Positions 1 to 9,885 of a stretch of 64,000 nucleotides of DNA are shown here, one piece after another. Below the pieces are notes generated by a model that did not search any database, was not told the origin of the DNA, and saw nothing but the letters and a program-made list of their open reading frames with translations. Origin of the DNA: Bactericera cockerelli (lineage: Eukaryota; Arthropoda; Insecta; Hemiptera; Triozidae); assembly GCA_024516035.1 (NCBI GenBank), contig CM044955.1:13616079-13680078 (forward strand), read 5' to 3'. A program made the position numbers and the translations under genes. The first letter of the stretch is position 1, and each line of letters opens with the position of its first letter.

Positions 1-1266
1 GTTATTAAGTGCTGGTTCGATGAGGTAAACTCCTTGCACCTCCTTGACTTCGTCGTGGTCTTGAGATTCTACTCGTAATATATCCTCGCAAGGGAAAACA
101 CCTAGATATTGATTAATATCAGGTATAAATTCTAGATAATTTTCGGGTACCTCTAGCTGTACGTACTCGCATTGTTTTGTGCTCCCGTTGAGTAGCACTT
201 GTTGTTCGCATTTATTATTATTGATATTTACATTTGTTTGCGAGCAGTAGAATGGGTTTCCTAACACACACGGGCCATTCAAAGTTTTAACTACATTTCT
301 GGATTTAAGAAGGTAATTATTATTAGGTATGATAGCAACATAGGTATTATTCTGAGTGGTGGCAAAGGTATGAGATGATACAGCTCAAATGTTGTATCAT
401 AGTTTATTGGGAAAGATAAGAAAAATAGAATCTTATTCTTTTCAACGGTACAGTCAACCTTGATTAATTTTTGTACTTCTGATATGTTCAGATCATCTGG
501 AGCGATGTTCAGATGTCGCAATAACTTAATTTTCTCGATTTGCATTTTAAATCTTCTAAAGGGAGAATGCTGGGGTGGTAGATTCTTAACTTACAAAATG
601 TTAGAGCGTTTTCCAAGTCCTGCAGAATGGTAATAATTGTATTATAATGGAAGATCAACTGAGTAGCCGCATCTTTAGCGGTGAAAAACATCTTACGGTA
701 ATAGCGGTGTCTGTTATGTTAACCAGTAGAGAAAGTTTATGTTGAATTGCAGACTCGCTATGTTCAATATTTTTGATCATGTTATCAAACTGGCTATCGC
801 TTCATGTGTTAATGAATACTGTAACTCGATTTGTTTTTGTAACCTTTTGTCATTATTATTTAGAATCTTCTAAAATTTTATTGTAACGGTGTTCATCCGT
901 GGAGTCAAGGTTGCCTGTTGTGATTTTTACTAAGGTGCCTAAATCTGGGAATAAGGCCCTTCTAATACGGGTCGGTATGGACTCATAACCTATAGCGTGT
1001 AGTTTATTGACAGCAATGATCTGTAAGTGAAGAATTAATTTATTATGGTTTACTAACTCTTTCTGAAGATGACGTTTATCTTTCGTGATGACTTGCAACT
1101 GATTGTATTGGTTTTGGAGATCAGCTACCTCTTGTAGAAGTGGGTCCAATGAGTAATAATGGAGAATGGTGTATGTGGTGCGTTGAAGTTTAGCCTCGCC
1201 TAAGTTTATGGGTAGAATACCGGTGTTTTGTGTGATGGATTTTATGGCTACTGTTGGTTGGAACAA
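1..1266 (-). pseudogene. env: env-like gene remnant of the errantivirus-like element, broken
   Basis: A 136-residue ORF (856-1266) starts 19 bases inside the end of pol in another frame. It contains a heptad-like region followed by the stretch TGNLDSTDEHRYN, which resembles errantivirus and baculovirus-F-type envelope proteins. Downstream the reading continues only piecemeal. An 84-residue open stretch lies at 291-545, and a cysteine-containing segment between about 1 and 290 lies in yet another frame. Stops or frame changes lie in between, near 850 and 290-550. The protein is therefore not expressed whole from this copy. In the family env is normally made from a spliced RNA. No splice sites were assigned here. 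The 3' end lies outside the window. Confidence 0.65.
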
Positions 1267-4200
1267 GATGGCCCAGCAGAATCTGAAAAAAGCGGGAAGT
1301 TACGTTGGACTTTGGGTCGTTTAATGTTAGAGAGGTGAATTTTTTCACTCGTGTTGTGATGTGTCGGCTGTATTTCAGCAGTTTTTGTTTTCTCGTGTAC
1401 TTCAGCTACTGTTTCTATTTTGTATTTATTTCCCGTTTTATTTTGTTTCTGTCGATTCCTGACAGAGACACGAATTGGTATCTTGGATGGTAAAGGTTCC
1501 CTACTTCTATTAACCTTTTCAATAGTGTTATTTTTTCTTGTCGAAATTCTATTATGAACTACTTCGTAAAGCATTTTCATTCTATCCTTATGGTTATTAA
1601 CGTAGTCTCTTGTTATTTGAACTTCATTATCTAATTCCAGCAGTTGATTAGGTTCCATGTGGCCTGTTATGATTTCAATAGGTCTGTAATTAGTGTTTGA
1701 GTGTATAGAATAATTATATGCAATGATGGCGTATCTTGCCATAGTGGTAATGGAGTCCTTTTTAAATTCACTTCGGTTTTTCATAAGCCTAATGTGTTCG
1801 ATTAAGGTTGAGTGAAATCTTTCACATGGAGAATTGCTTTCTGGATGTTGACTCGATGCGAAATGCATCTCAATTTTGTGCAGTGAGAGCAACTCTTTCA
1901 CTACCGCATTTTTAAACTCGCACCCATTGTCAGAAATGATAAGTTTTGGTAGACCATGGTGTGAAAAGGATTCCAAGAGCTTGTCGGCTATTTCCACAGC
2001 CTGACATGATTTAAGTGCGTACAACTGAGCAAATTTGGAGAAAGGGTCTACTATTGATAGAAATTTTGTTTTGTCTAATGAAACTGTATCTATGTGTAGC
2101 GTTTCAAACGGTTTGTGTGTGGTTGGTGTTATGTTATATTGTAGATTTAACGGATGTCTATCATATTTTGTAACTGTACAGATTTCACAGCTGTTAATAT
2201 AGTCCTGTACATATTTTTGTATGTTGGGCCAGTAGTAAATCTCTTTGATTTCTCTTGTAACTTCGTCAATACCTCTATGATTGGTTTTTCCTTCGTGTAT
2301 CGTCTTTATGATCCTATCTTTAGATGTTTCATCCTCTATGTCCTTCAAAAACTTAACACACTTTACAAAATTTATATTAGATGAATTGAATGTAGCTTGT
2401 AATACTTGTGAGAGTTTTTCATAAATCTCCGACTCAAAGTAAAGAAGATATTTAACTTTGGGTGCTATGTAAGTTTTGATAAACTTAACCATTTCGCTTT
2501 CTAAATTGCTTAAACTAAACTTAACATTAATTCTCTGCTTATTTACATGTAGTTTTGTAACTGTCACTTTCGTTTCAGTTGCTGTCGAAGTCGACAATAT
2601 CAACTGGTTATATCCAATGTTTACCGCTGACTCTGAAATAGGAATCCCTATAATAGGATTTTCCTTACTGGTGTGAACTGTGTCACTCTCGTCGTTATCT
2701 ACAATCCCTCCATTCCTAGTATTAGGCAACCTGGATGGGATAGGATTCGTGCTACAGGGTAGTCTATCTGTAGTAATAATATCATCTAGAGGTTCTTCTG
2801 TATTCGATGTCAAATCAGCGTACCTATTACTTATAAATTCGTCTAAGTCGAATTCGATTTCATTCGGATTAGTATCGCCAGGTTCTGCGATAACTGACGA
2901 AATTTCATCAATATCCGGGTTGGTGTTTATATTGATCTCAACTCTCGATAAGGCATCGGCATTGGTGTTCGATGCACCTTTTTTATACACAATAGTGTAG
3001 TCATACTCTTCTAATTGTAATCGCCACCGAACCAATTTAGAGTTTGGCTCTTTCATGGACATTAGCCATTGTAACGGTTTATGGTCGGAATAGATGGTGA
3101 ACTTGCGTCCATAGAGATAAGGACGGAAATATTTTACAGCCCAAACAATGGCTAACAGTTCCTTTTCGATGGTGCTATAATTTTGCTCATGATCATTTAG
3201 GGTACGGCTTGCATACGCCACAGGAAGGTCACTTCCTAAAGTGCCTTGTGATAACACGGCACCAATGGCAACATTGCTAGCATCAGTTGTTAATAAGAAG
3301 GGTTTAGTAAAATCAGGATACTGTAAAATTGGGTCATTCGTTAGCATTTGCTTACATAATTCAAAACATTTTATGTATTCTACGTCATTAACGTTTATGA
3401 TGGAACCTTTTTTTAGGCATTTAGTTAAAGGTTTGGTCAAATTCGCAAAGGAAGGGATAAACTTGCGGTAATATCCTAGTAATCCTAGGAACCCTTTTAC
3501 AGATTTTACTGTAGTGGGAATCGGATAATCTTGAATTGCCTTAATCTTATCAGGATTGGGCTTAACGCCATTAGGTGTGATTAAATGTCCCAAGAATGCC
3601 ACTTCCTTTAAGAGGAAATTGGTCTTATCGATCTGTACCTTAAGGTTAAATGAGCGGAGTCTGTTTAACACAGCTCTAAGATTAGCAATATGTTCTTGAA
3701 GGGAAGTACTGAAGATAAGAATATCGTCTAAGTAAACAACACATATTTTCCCTATTAACCCGCGAAGAACATCGTCCATCGTTCGTTGAAAAGTTCGCGG
3801 GGCATTTTTCAATCCCATAGGCATTCTCAAATATTCGTAGTGACCATTGTCTACGTTGAATGCGGTCTTTTGGATGCTGTTCTCATCCATTTGAATTTGC
3901 AAGTACCCACTAGCCAAATCTAAGGTGGAAAAATATTGGCATCTGCCTAATTTGTCTAACAGATCGCTAATGTTTGGTAACGGATAGGTATCACCTATTG
4001 TTTTTTCGTTTAACTTTTTATAATCAATGACAATGCGCCATTTCTTTTTGCCAGAATTGTCCAATTTTTTTGGCACGACCCAAATTGGGCTACACCATGG
4101 AGAGTGGGAATGGCGGATAATTCCCTGATCAAGCATTTTTGTTATTTGGTTGTGGACCTCCTGTCTATGAATTTCTGGGTAGCGATATATTTTAGCATGT

Positions 4201-5072
4201 GTAGGAGTTTCGTCAGTGGTGTTGATTGTATGCTTGATTTCGTTGGCAAATGTCAACGACTTGCCCTCCCAATGAAAGACATCAGCGAATTGATGTAAAA
4301 CTTTCATGGTTTCGTATTTTTCTTCTAAGTTCATGTGATCGAACTTTATTTTGGAAAAATCTACGTGACTACTAGATTTTATAGTAGACGTTGCATGTAG
4401 CTCACATGGGTTAACTTTATTATATTCTTGCAAGTCAAGATTTAATGGTCTCAGCGGTTTGAATGACTGTTGCTTATCTGTGGTATTTACTATTGAACAA
4501 ATAATTTTATTCGCTATTACTGAAGTTAATCCTTCAGGAATGTATAAACTTCCATCTCCGATACGTGTATGTGGCATCAGCACATCACCTCTAAGGTTTG
4601 TCTCTACCGGAAGTTGCAATATGACTTCGGAATGAGAAGGTACGGTTACCAAATTTAACTGAGGATTTAAATCCTTAAAATGTAAAGGGATTTGTGTATT
4701 GGCATTTTTTAACAATTGGTTATCGCAATCGATAACGAACTTGAACTGTCTTAGTATGTCTATACCTATTAGACAATCGAAATAATCATGGAAATGAAAA
4801 ACATGGTACTTTACAAGAGTATTGTTATTTGAATTCTTAAATTCTTTTGGAGCTTTGGTTATTACACTTGAACTTTCTCGTGTAACTCCATGAGCGGTTT
4901 TAATCAAGAAATCGTCTGGACTAATATTTTTGGGAAAGAATTTGTGTGCAATATCAGGTCTCATGAATGAACGAGTACTACCTGAATCAATTAGACAGTA
5001 CAAATTTTGCGGATGTAAGATGACAAAGGGTAATTTATCTTTGCCATGTTCAATGTTCAGTAATTCTAACAT
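1248..5072 (-). CDS. pol: Pol polyprotein (protease, reverse transcriptase, RNase H, integrase) of the Ty3/gypsy element
   Basis: An open frame of 1274 residues. An aspartic protease motif (IDSGST) lies at about residues 28-33. The reverse transcriptase core has YLDD at about 444-447. RNase H begins near the TTDAS motif (about 593) and includes YSDHKPLQW. The integrase has an HHCC-type zinc-binding segment at about 925-965, then catalytic D (LHID, about 994), D (SDNG, about 1045) and E (PCERFH, about 1082). No stop or frameshift interrupts it, and all catalytic residues looked for are present, so it may be functional. Its first ATG overlaps the gag stop in ATGTTAG and lies in the -1 frame relative to gag. 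The family usually makes Pol by -1 frameshifting from gag. The true fusion point was not determined. Confidence 0.95.
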   Translation of the reverse strand: MLELLNIEHGKDKLPFVILHPQNLYCLIDSGSTRSFMRPDIAHKFFPKNISPDDFLIKTAHGVTRESSSVITKAPKEFKNSNNNTLVKYHVFHFHDYFDCLIGIDILRQFKFVIDCDNQLLKNANTQIPLHFKDLNPQLNLVTVPSHSEVILQLPVETNLRGDVLMPHTRIGDGSLYIPEGLTSVIANKIICSIVNTTDKQQSFKPLRPLNLDLQEYNKVNPCELHATSTIKSSSHVDFSKIKFDHMNLEEKYETMKVLHQFADVFHWEGKSLTFANEIKHTINTTDETPTHAKIYRYPEIHRQEVHNQITKMLDQGIIRHSHSPWCSPIWVVPKKLDNSGKKKWRIVIDYKKLNEKTIGDTYPLPNISDLLDKLGRCQYFSTLDLASGYLQIQMDENSIQKTAFNVDNGHYEYLRMPMGLKNAPRTFQRTMDDVLRGLIGKICVVYLDDILIFSTSLQEHIANLRAVLNRLRSFNLKVQIDKTNFLLKEVAFLGHLITPNGVKPNPDKIKAIQDYPIPTTVKSVKGFLGLLGYYRKFIPSFANLTKPLTKCLKKGSIINVNDVEYIKCFELCKQMLTNDPILQYPDFTKPFLLTTDASNVAIGAVLSQGTLGSDLPVAYASRTLNDHEQNYSTIEKELLAIVWAVKYFRPYLYGRKFTIYSDHKPLQWLMSMKEPNSKLVRWRLQLEEYDYTIVYKKGASNTNADALSRVEININTNPDIDEISSVIAEPGDTNPNEIEFDLDEFISNRYADLTSNTEEPLDDIITTDRLPCSTNPIPSRLPNTRNGGIVDNDESDTVHTSKENPIIGIPISESAVNIGYNQLILSTSTATETKVTVTKLHVNKQRINVKFSLSNLESEMVKFIKTYIAPKVKYLLYFESEIYEKLSQVLQATFNSSNINFVKCVKFLKDIEDETSKDRIIKTIHEGKTNHRGIDEVTREIKEIYYWPNIQKYVQDYINSCEICTVTKYDRHPLNLQYNITPTTHKPFETLHIDTVSLDKTKFLSIVDPFSKFAQLYALKSCQAVEIADKLLESFSHHGLPKLIISDNGCEFKNAVVKELLSLHKIEMHFASSQHPESNSPCERFHSTLIEHIRLMKNRSEFKKDSITTMARYAIIAYNYSIHSNTNYRPIEIITGHMEPNQLLELDNEVQITRDYVNNHKDRMKMLYEVVHNRISTRKNNTIEKVNRSREPLPSKIPIRVSVRNRQKQNKTGNKYKIETVAEVHEKTKTAEIQPTHHNTSEKIHLSNIKRPKVQRNFPLFSDSAGPSCSNQQ

Positions 5073-6112
5073 TGGGGTTGTGGGTTTTCCGAGGCATTTG
5101 CGTGAAAATCCTCAGATTCCTCCTGTTGAACTGTGTATTGGTCGGTATCTTGACCTTCGTATTCGTGGTATGTGTTTGTTTGTTCATCATAATATGCGTA
5201 ATGTGTATCGAACTCATGTGTATGTTGTTCTGGAATCGAACCAGGCTCTGTGTTGTGTAGATTTTGTTGAATGGTTTGCACGCCACTCATTGGTGTAGGT
5301 CGGGGTAAGAATCTCTGCTGTGTGTTTTGAAAACCTGAAGTTGATGGTCTATTTTGATAATTCTGATTGTTGTTGTTAAAGGGGTTTCTTTGTTGGAATC
5401 TGTTCGGTGTAGAGTTAAATGATCTGTTTGGATTGAAATAGTTAGGACGGAAAGGTTGAGGATTTGGTCTGAAAGGTGCAAAGGGTCTGTGTGTTGGTGA
5501 CGTAAATTTTGGTTTATGCGCTATGTGATTATCATTGTTTGGTGTTTTCTTGTTTACGTCTATTTGGAAGTCATTGGTGAGCATGTTCAATGCTTCACCT
5601 AGGTTTTGGGGGTCTTTTGTCCTCATCAGTGAACCTAAAGGATCTTTTAATCCTTTTAGCAATGTTCTTAGCGCTAATTTGTTAATGTACTGTCTTAGGT
5701 TTGCTTGGTCCATGTTATGAGTTTCTAAATAACTGTTGTGTAAATTCACTAATTTCTGTACTTTGTTCAAGAACTCAAACGGTGAGTCACTTCCCTGCGT
5801 CAAGTTACACATTTCAATTGTCAGTGTATACGCGTCCCTTTTATCACTGTATGTAGTCAATAGTGCTGTCTTTAAGTCTTGCCAGGTAGTGATATTAAAT
5901 GATGTTATATTTATCTTCGCGTCCCCAATTATCTTAGATTTTAGTGATGACATCAACCACACATTCTGAAAACATCCTACATCATTAGGATTATAAAAGT
6001 AGTTCACGAGTTTTTCTGCGATCGACAAAAACTCCGGGAGGAGTTCCGCCTCCCCCCTGAAATCAGGGACCACCCTTAGGTGTTCACCGGTCAAAACTGG
6101 TACCTGTGCCAT
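5066..6112 (-). CDS. gag: Gag-like structural protein of the Ty3/gypsy element
   Basis: A 348-residue ORF starting MAQVPVLTG. Residues about 20-185 form the capsid-like region, with the WQDLKTALL and SPFEFLNKVQKL segments typical of retrotransposon gag domains. From about 200 onward it is rich in Asn, Pro, Phe, Arg and Gln, with repeated FRPN/NRFQ-like words, and ends in an acidic Tyr-rich tail. No CCHC zinc knuckle is present. Its absence is common in errantivirus Gag, where the basic Asn-rich tail is thought to bind RNA. It ends in TGTTAG, overlapping the pol start. The start was chosen as the first ATG of the open frame after the leader. Confidence 0.9.
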   Translation of the reverse strand: MAQVPVLTGEHLRVVPDFRGEAELLPEFLSIAEKLVNYFYNPNDVGCFQNVWLMSSLKSKIIGDAKINITSFNITTWQDLKTALLTTYSDKRDAYTLTIEMCNLTQGSDSPFEFLNKVQKLVNLHNSYLETHNMDQANLRQYINKLALRTLLKGLKDPLGSLMRTKDPQNLGEALNMLTNDFQIDVNKKTPNNDNHIAHKPKFTSPTHRPFAPFRPNPQPFRPNYFNPNRSFNSTPNRFQQRNPFNNNNQNYQNRPSTSGFQNTQQRFLPRPTPMSGVQTIQQNLHNTEPGSIPEQHTHEFDTHYAYYDEQTNTYHEYEGQDTDQYTVQQEESEDFHANASENPQPQC

Positions 6113-7014
6113 ATTTAATTGTCCTAGTTCTCGGATAAGGATGTCAAGTTGAAGATCTATGGCAGGTGGGTTTTGATATTCTTCCTGATCTGAATCTGGG
6201 TCTGATTCTTCTAAAATTGGATGTAGATTATAATCCAGTTTGAATTTTTAAAGAAAGGGGTTAAAATAGAAGGAGAGAGAGAGAAAAAAAATTGAAGAGT
6301 TAGATTTTAAAATTTAATCGCCAAAATAAAATATCCAGAAATGTGATAAAGTTTGAATGACTTACATTATCGCGGATCTAAATTTCATTTTTCTTATATC
6401 TGCTGGAATGATGCTGGAAGAGAGTGATGTTGTGAAGAGAGCGATGTGGAGAGAGCGATGTTGTGAAGAAAGTAGAATCCGTTGTATTTTTAAAGATGTG
6501 AAGAGAGAGATGTTGTGAAGAAAGTAGAATCCGTTGTATTTTTAAAGATGTGAAGAATGAAATCCAATTTTGATATTATGTAGGTCGCTATACGAATCAG
6601 CTACTTATTTACAGGAACTTAAATATTAATTGTTTTAAAGGAAGAATTCCCTTAAATATTTTCTTAAAATATTTCGGAAACCTGACTACTTAATAATGTC
6701 CATTTATTAGTAGGGGTTCCTTTTAATAAAAAAGATATTTTTCACTGTTGAAAAATTATTTCAATAATTTTTAAATTAATGTTCATCAAGCATTTATTTT
6801 ATGTTAAAAATTGTAAGCATAAAAAAAAATATTAATAATGTTCTGATTTTCGCTCAGATATTATTAGTTCTAATTTGTATTTTTTATAATTCACTTTTAT
6901 TTATTTTTATTTGTAAAAATTCACTTTTTAAAATATTTTATTTCTTATTTAAAAAAAAATCTGGGAGTGGTTCCCTAAAAACAGCGGTTAATTTGCACTT
7001 AACTTGAATTTAGG
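6113..7014 (-). other. Untranslated leader of the Ty3/gypsy element
   Basis: About 0.9 kb of AT-rich DNA between the primer binding site and gag with no convincing ORF. A segment reading roughly gagatgttgtgaagaaagta is repeated in tandem between about 6420 and 6555. A long leader of this kind is usual for errantiviruses. Confidence 0.6.
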
Positions 7015-7032
7015 TTCCGTTTTACTGCGCCA
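7015..7032 (-). promoter_or_regulatory. Primer binding site, tRNA-Ser type
   Basis: On the minus strand the sequence begins TGGCGCAGTAAAACGG immediately inside the putative LTR. TGGCGCAGT is the form complementary to the 3' end of tRNA-Ser used by 17.6/297-type errantiviruses. Only about the first nine bases clearly match, so the tRNA assignment is tentative. Confidence 0.6.
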
Positions 7033-7290
7033 AAAATAATGTAGGGTTACACAAAAGGCTTTTTAAAAAAGCTAGACTCGAAAGTCGATTTATTTCGAAA
7101 CTTAGAAAATTACAATTATTATAAAAGCTTAAAACTAAGGGTGAGAAAACTGACTTGCTCGATGCAGGTAACAGAACTGAGGTGTATCGCTGTCCTGAGA
7201 AGCTATCAGGAGAAAATAGTGGTCAGCATTTAATATGACAATATAAGCAAATTCGAATACATAACTTACATAAGTTAGGACATATAGTCC
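7033..7290 (-). repeat. 5' LTR of the Ty3/gypsy element
   Basis: Bounded on the inner side by the primer binding site. On the minus strand it holds an AATAAA polyadenylation signal (AAATAAATCG, near 7090-7100) about 60 bases before its end at ACCCTACATTA. The outer boundary is inferred from where the flanking SINE-tail repeat resumes (about 7285-7295). It cannot be confirmed without the other LTR. Confidence 0.55.
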
Positions 7291-7478
7291 TAACTAAAGG
7301 GCGGGGTTATTGCCTTGGGCAATCTCTTCCACCCAACCCTTTTTGTGTTCTTTTTTTTCTACTGTGTTCTTTTTTTTTCTATTGTGTTCTTTTTTTTGTG
7401 TTCTTTTTTTTCATGTTATATTTTGTTGAATTTATCATGTAGTTGACCAATAAAGTGTTAAATAATTTTAATAATAAT
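7291..7478 (-). repeat. SINE tail copy (TTGGGTGGAAGAGATTGCC family)
   Basis: The reverse complement carries ggttgggtggaagagattgc followed by aataaccccgccc and a T/C-rich tail. The same core is found at 20270, 48620 and 50140 and, amplified in tandem, at 58343-58745. It is the 3' part of a tRNA-headed SINE (see 50056-50305). Confidence 0.65.
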
Positions 7479-7740
7479 AACCCTTTGCCCTTATCGTTGA
7501 AAAGAATATCACAATACTTTCTTTTATTTGGAATGGAAGAATGAAGATAAAGCGAGCCCCAAAGATGATTTCAGGAAAAATTTGGGGTTGAAAACTAGTT
7601 GGGGATTTTTTTTAACGCTAAGAAGTATTGATTACATGTCAAATTATAATGTTGTCGAGCCAATCAGGTTCTTTCGAAATAATAATACATACGAGGCGAG
7701 GCCAATCACAGTTTCGCTTAAAAAAGTCTCGAGATATACT
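7479..7740. other. No recognisable feature
   Basis: AT-rich intergenic or intronic DNA with short ORFs that look like chance. Confidence 0.4.
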
Positions 7741-7744
7741 TTCC

Positions 7745-7972
7745 TGTTCCGGTAGCTCAGTGGTAAAGGCGGCACTCTGTGAATCCAAAGACTCCAGAGG
7801 CCGTGGGTTCGAAACCCAGCCGGGGCATGACAAGTTATCCAAGTAAAAATCCCATTTGGGATTTTTACCACTTAATACCTAATATGTCTTGGGCTTACTG
7901 CTGGAATAATGGGACTTTAATTGTCTTAATCGGGCAGTATAAATAAGGCGATATTATTATTATTATTATTAT
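7745..7972 (+). mobile_element. tRNA-derived SINE with (ATT)n tail
   Basis: A polymerase III A box (ggtagctcagtgg, 7751-7763) and B box (gggttcgaaaccc, 7805-7817) form a tRNA-like head. It is followed by a conserved body (catttgggatttttaccac, gggcttactgctggaataat, cgggcagtataaataaggcg) and an ATT repeat tail. Minus-strand copies lie at 58988-59195 and 60081-60288, and a 5'-truncated copy at 51729-51838. The high similarity among copies argues for fairly recent movement. Confidence 0.85.
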
Positions 7973-8086
7973 TCCTATCCTCAATTATATTTGTATCAAC
8001 AAAATCAAGGGTAAACTAAAAAGTCAATATTCATACCACCTCTCTTCCAATCACTGAAGTTGAACAACATAGTTGTTTTCAGACAT

Positions 8087-8140
8087 TTGTTGTTGTTTTC
8101 AGACATCAACAACAACGTTGATGTCTGAAAACAACAACAA
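8087..8140. repeat. Perfect 24-bp hairpin with 6-nt loop
   Basis: The arm 8087-8110 is exactly complementary to 8117-8140, with loop aacaac. A partial direct copy of the left arm (gttgttttcagacat) precedes it at about 8072-8086. It overlaps no recognised gene. It could be a slippage or fold-back product. Confidence 0.85.
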
Positions 8141-8207
8141 ATTATACCACCAAAATGGAATTCCTTTTTGGGCCGTTCAATTTATCAAGACACAGAATTC
8201 GGTTACA

Positions 8208-8470
8208 GCCAGCGTCGATGGCATGTTGAATACACCGGTTCCCTTCAGAACACCGAAGTTAAGCGACATCCAGCGAGGTTAAGACTTGGATGGGTGACCA
8301 TTCAAATTCTAATTCTCGTGACGCTGGCTTTTCCCGGCCCCACTCAGGCTGGGTGAGGTCAATGTGAGTAGCAGGTTTGTGAGTTTCCTGCGAATGGAGG
8401 GTAAAACCCCCGTCGTGATATGACCATGGCAGTTGAAAGCGACGTTAAACCCCACTTAAAAAAAAAAAAA
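8208..8470 (+). mobile_element. 5S-rRNA-derived SINE, near full length
   Basis: The first ~120 bases align to eukaryotic 5S rRNA: gccagcgtcgatggcatg, gaacaccgaagttaagcg, then the box C promoter region ggttaagacttggatgggtg (about 8276-8299) and the closing gtgacgctggc. A ~130-bp body follows (cactcaggctgggtgaggtc, ggtttgtgagtttcctgcga, ccgtcgtgatatgaccatgg) and a poly(A) tail. It is flanked by an exact 11-bp target-site duplication, aattcggttac, at 8196-8206 and 8471-8481. This proves retroposition. A copy at 41296 is nearly identical. Confidence 0.95.
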
Positions 8471-8654
8471 AATTCGGTTACTTTTCCTGATATTACAGCA
8501 AGTGATATTTTTGCTGATATTTTTGTGCATATTTTTTCTCAATATGAATATCTGTTTCGATGGAGAAGGATAATCATGTCTGCAACAGTCGTCTCTGTAT
8601 TTATTCGAAATTTCAACCGTGATGAAATCAAAAGTCAAACATGACAAAGTTAAT

Positions 8655-8735
8655 CCAGATCACTAATCAAGTCGAGCGAGGTAATGTCTTGACGGGTGAC
8701 TTGAAGGTTCGAATCTTGTTGATGCTGGGTATTAG
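8655..8735 (+). mobile_element. Decayed 5S-SINE head fragment
   Basis: Contains gatcactaatcaagtcgagc and gacgggtgacttgaag followed by gttgatgctggg, a diverged form of the 5S internal region. No tail is visible. Confidence 0.5.
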
Positions 8736-9345
8736 CTGAGTATCAAAACTATCAGTATAGTAGCTGAGTACCAAAGTTATGAGTTCATTATGTGATAGGG
8801 TTTAAAATTCTAAGTACATTGAGTATCAAAATTGTTAGTACAGTAGCTCTGCATCAAAATCCTCAGTATAGTTGGAAAATATCAAAATCCTCAGAATAAC
8901 ATAAGAGTATCAAACTCCTGAGTATACTGAGTGTCAAAACTCTCAGTATAATAGGGAAGTATGTATCTAAATTCTCAATAAAAAACAGAGTATCAAAATT
9001 CTTAGTACAGTAGCAGAGAATTGAAATTCTCAGTACGTAGGAGAGTATCAAAATTCTCAGTTCATTATGTGTCGCCGTTGAATGCACCTTTTCTCGTAGG
9101 ATCACCGAAGTTAAGTCTTCGTGATGCTGCATTCCGGCGATACCCAGGTTGGGTGAGGTAAACGTTGGTAGCAGGTTTGTGAGTTTCCTGCGAATGGAGG
9201 GTAACACCCCCGTAGTGATATGTCCATGCCGTTAAAAGCGACATTAAACACAAATTAATAAAAAAAGAAGTTCTTTGCGTAAATGAGTATAAAATTCTCA
9301 GTATGGTAGCAGAGTATTAAACTTCTCGTATAGTTGTAGACATTA
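8736..9345. repeat. Degenerate minisatellite (gagtatcaaaattctcagta), interrupted by a 5S SINE
   Basis: Imperfect direct repeats of roughly 25-45 bases around the word gagtatcaaaattctcag run from 8736 to 9064 and resume at 9280-9345. The 5S-SINE variant at 9070-9262 sits inside the array. Confidence 0.75.
9070..9262 (+). mobile_element. 5S-derived SINE, short-head variant
   Basis: Begins gttgaatgcaccttttctcg, then gatcaccgaagttaagtctt jumps straight to cgtgatgctg. The box C region (cttggatgggtgacc) is missing. The body (gggtgaggtaaacg, tttgtgagtttcctgcgaat, gtgatatgtccatg) matches the full-length copy. The same deletion is present at 15091, so this is a subfamily and not a single damaged copy. 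Confidence 0.85.
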
Positions 9346-9539
9346 TTTCTCAGTCCGGGTTCGAATTCCGGCTGAGCAGAATTATTCTATTATCTCCTTT
9401 AGAATGGTGCTGGTCCACTCGTACCTATTGATGAAAATAGATAATGCATTTCGTTATTCTATGAGACAATTTCTTTTGACAAGGCTCTTGTCCCTTCGTG
9501 ATCAAATTGGACTATGCAATTGAAACTGACGATAAGAGC

Positions 9540-9800
9540 CTCTTGCTTGTTGTTGTAGCCAGCTTGGCTACAACTGGAGGGGTGAGTGATGGTCTCCAGC
9601 CAACTTTATTTCAAAGTTGGCTCGTCCTGAACCACATATTTCTATGTGCGATCAACCATCATGAGGACTTGGACTTTTCTGTTAAACCCTTAGGAAACTG
9701 CAAGCTAGCCTGGCTTGTAAGGGTTGGCTACTCTGTTCTCTGTTCATAGTCCTCTAGCGAGACACTGGTCCTCTCCCTGTTTAACGTCCCCAGCCAGACA
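9540..9800 (+). repeat. Interspersed repeat (gtagccagcttggctac family)
   Basis: Contains gtagccagcttggctacaac, gcgatcaaccatcatgagga and cctggcttgtaagggttggc. Other copies are at 47518-47700 (plus) and, in reverse, at 30478-30680, 33080-33300 and 52445-52690. No tRNA or 5S head was found. It is probably the 3' part of a SINE or non-autonomous LINE. Confidence 0.75.
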
Positions 9801-9885
9801 AAGAGGCTGTGTGTCAGCCTCTTGCTTCGTCACAATTCATTTTCATACTTTCTTTCTCCCTCTCTCTTCCACCCAACCCCTTCAG

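Larger units (their letters stand above)
1..7290 (-). mobile_element. Errantivirus-like Ty3/gypsy LTR retrotransposon (5' LTR to env; 3' end outside window)
   Basis: Reading right to left there is an LTR-like segment, a primer binding site, a long leader, gag, pol and env remains. This is the order of insect errantiviruses (17.6/297/gypsy group). Gag and pol are open throughout, so this copy is fairly young. Env is interrupted by frame changes and runs off the left edge, so the second LTR is not visible and LTR identity, and hence age, cannot be judged. The DNA just outside the LTR (7291-7478) is a minus-strand copy of a SINE tail found elsewhere in the window, so the element probably landed in that repeat. 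This is an old or endogenous element in a genome, described here as such. Confidence 0.9.

Noticed and set aside
8208..8330. A genuine 5S rRNA gene
   Set aside because: Several substitutions from the conserved 5S sequence, a non-5S body, poly(A) tail and exact target-site duplication show a retroposed SINE.
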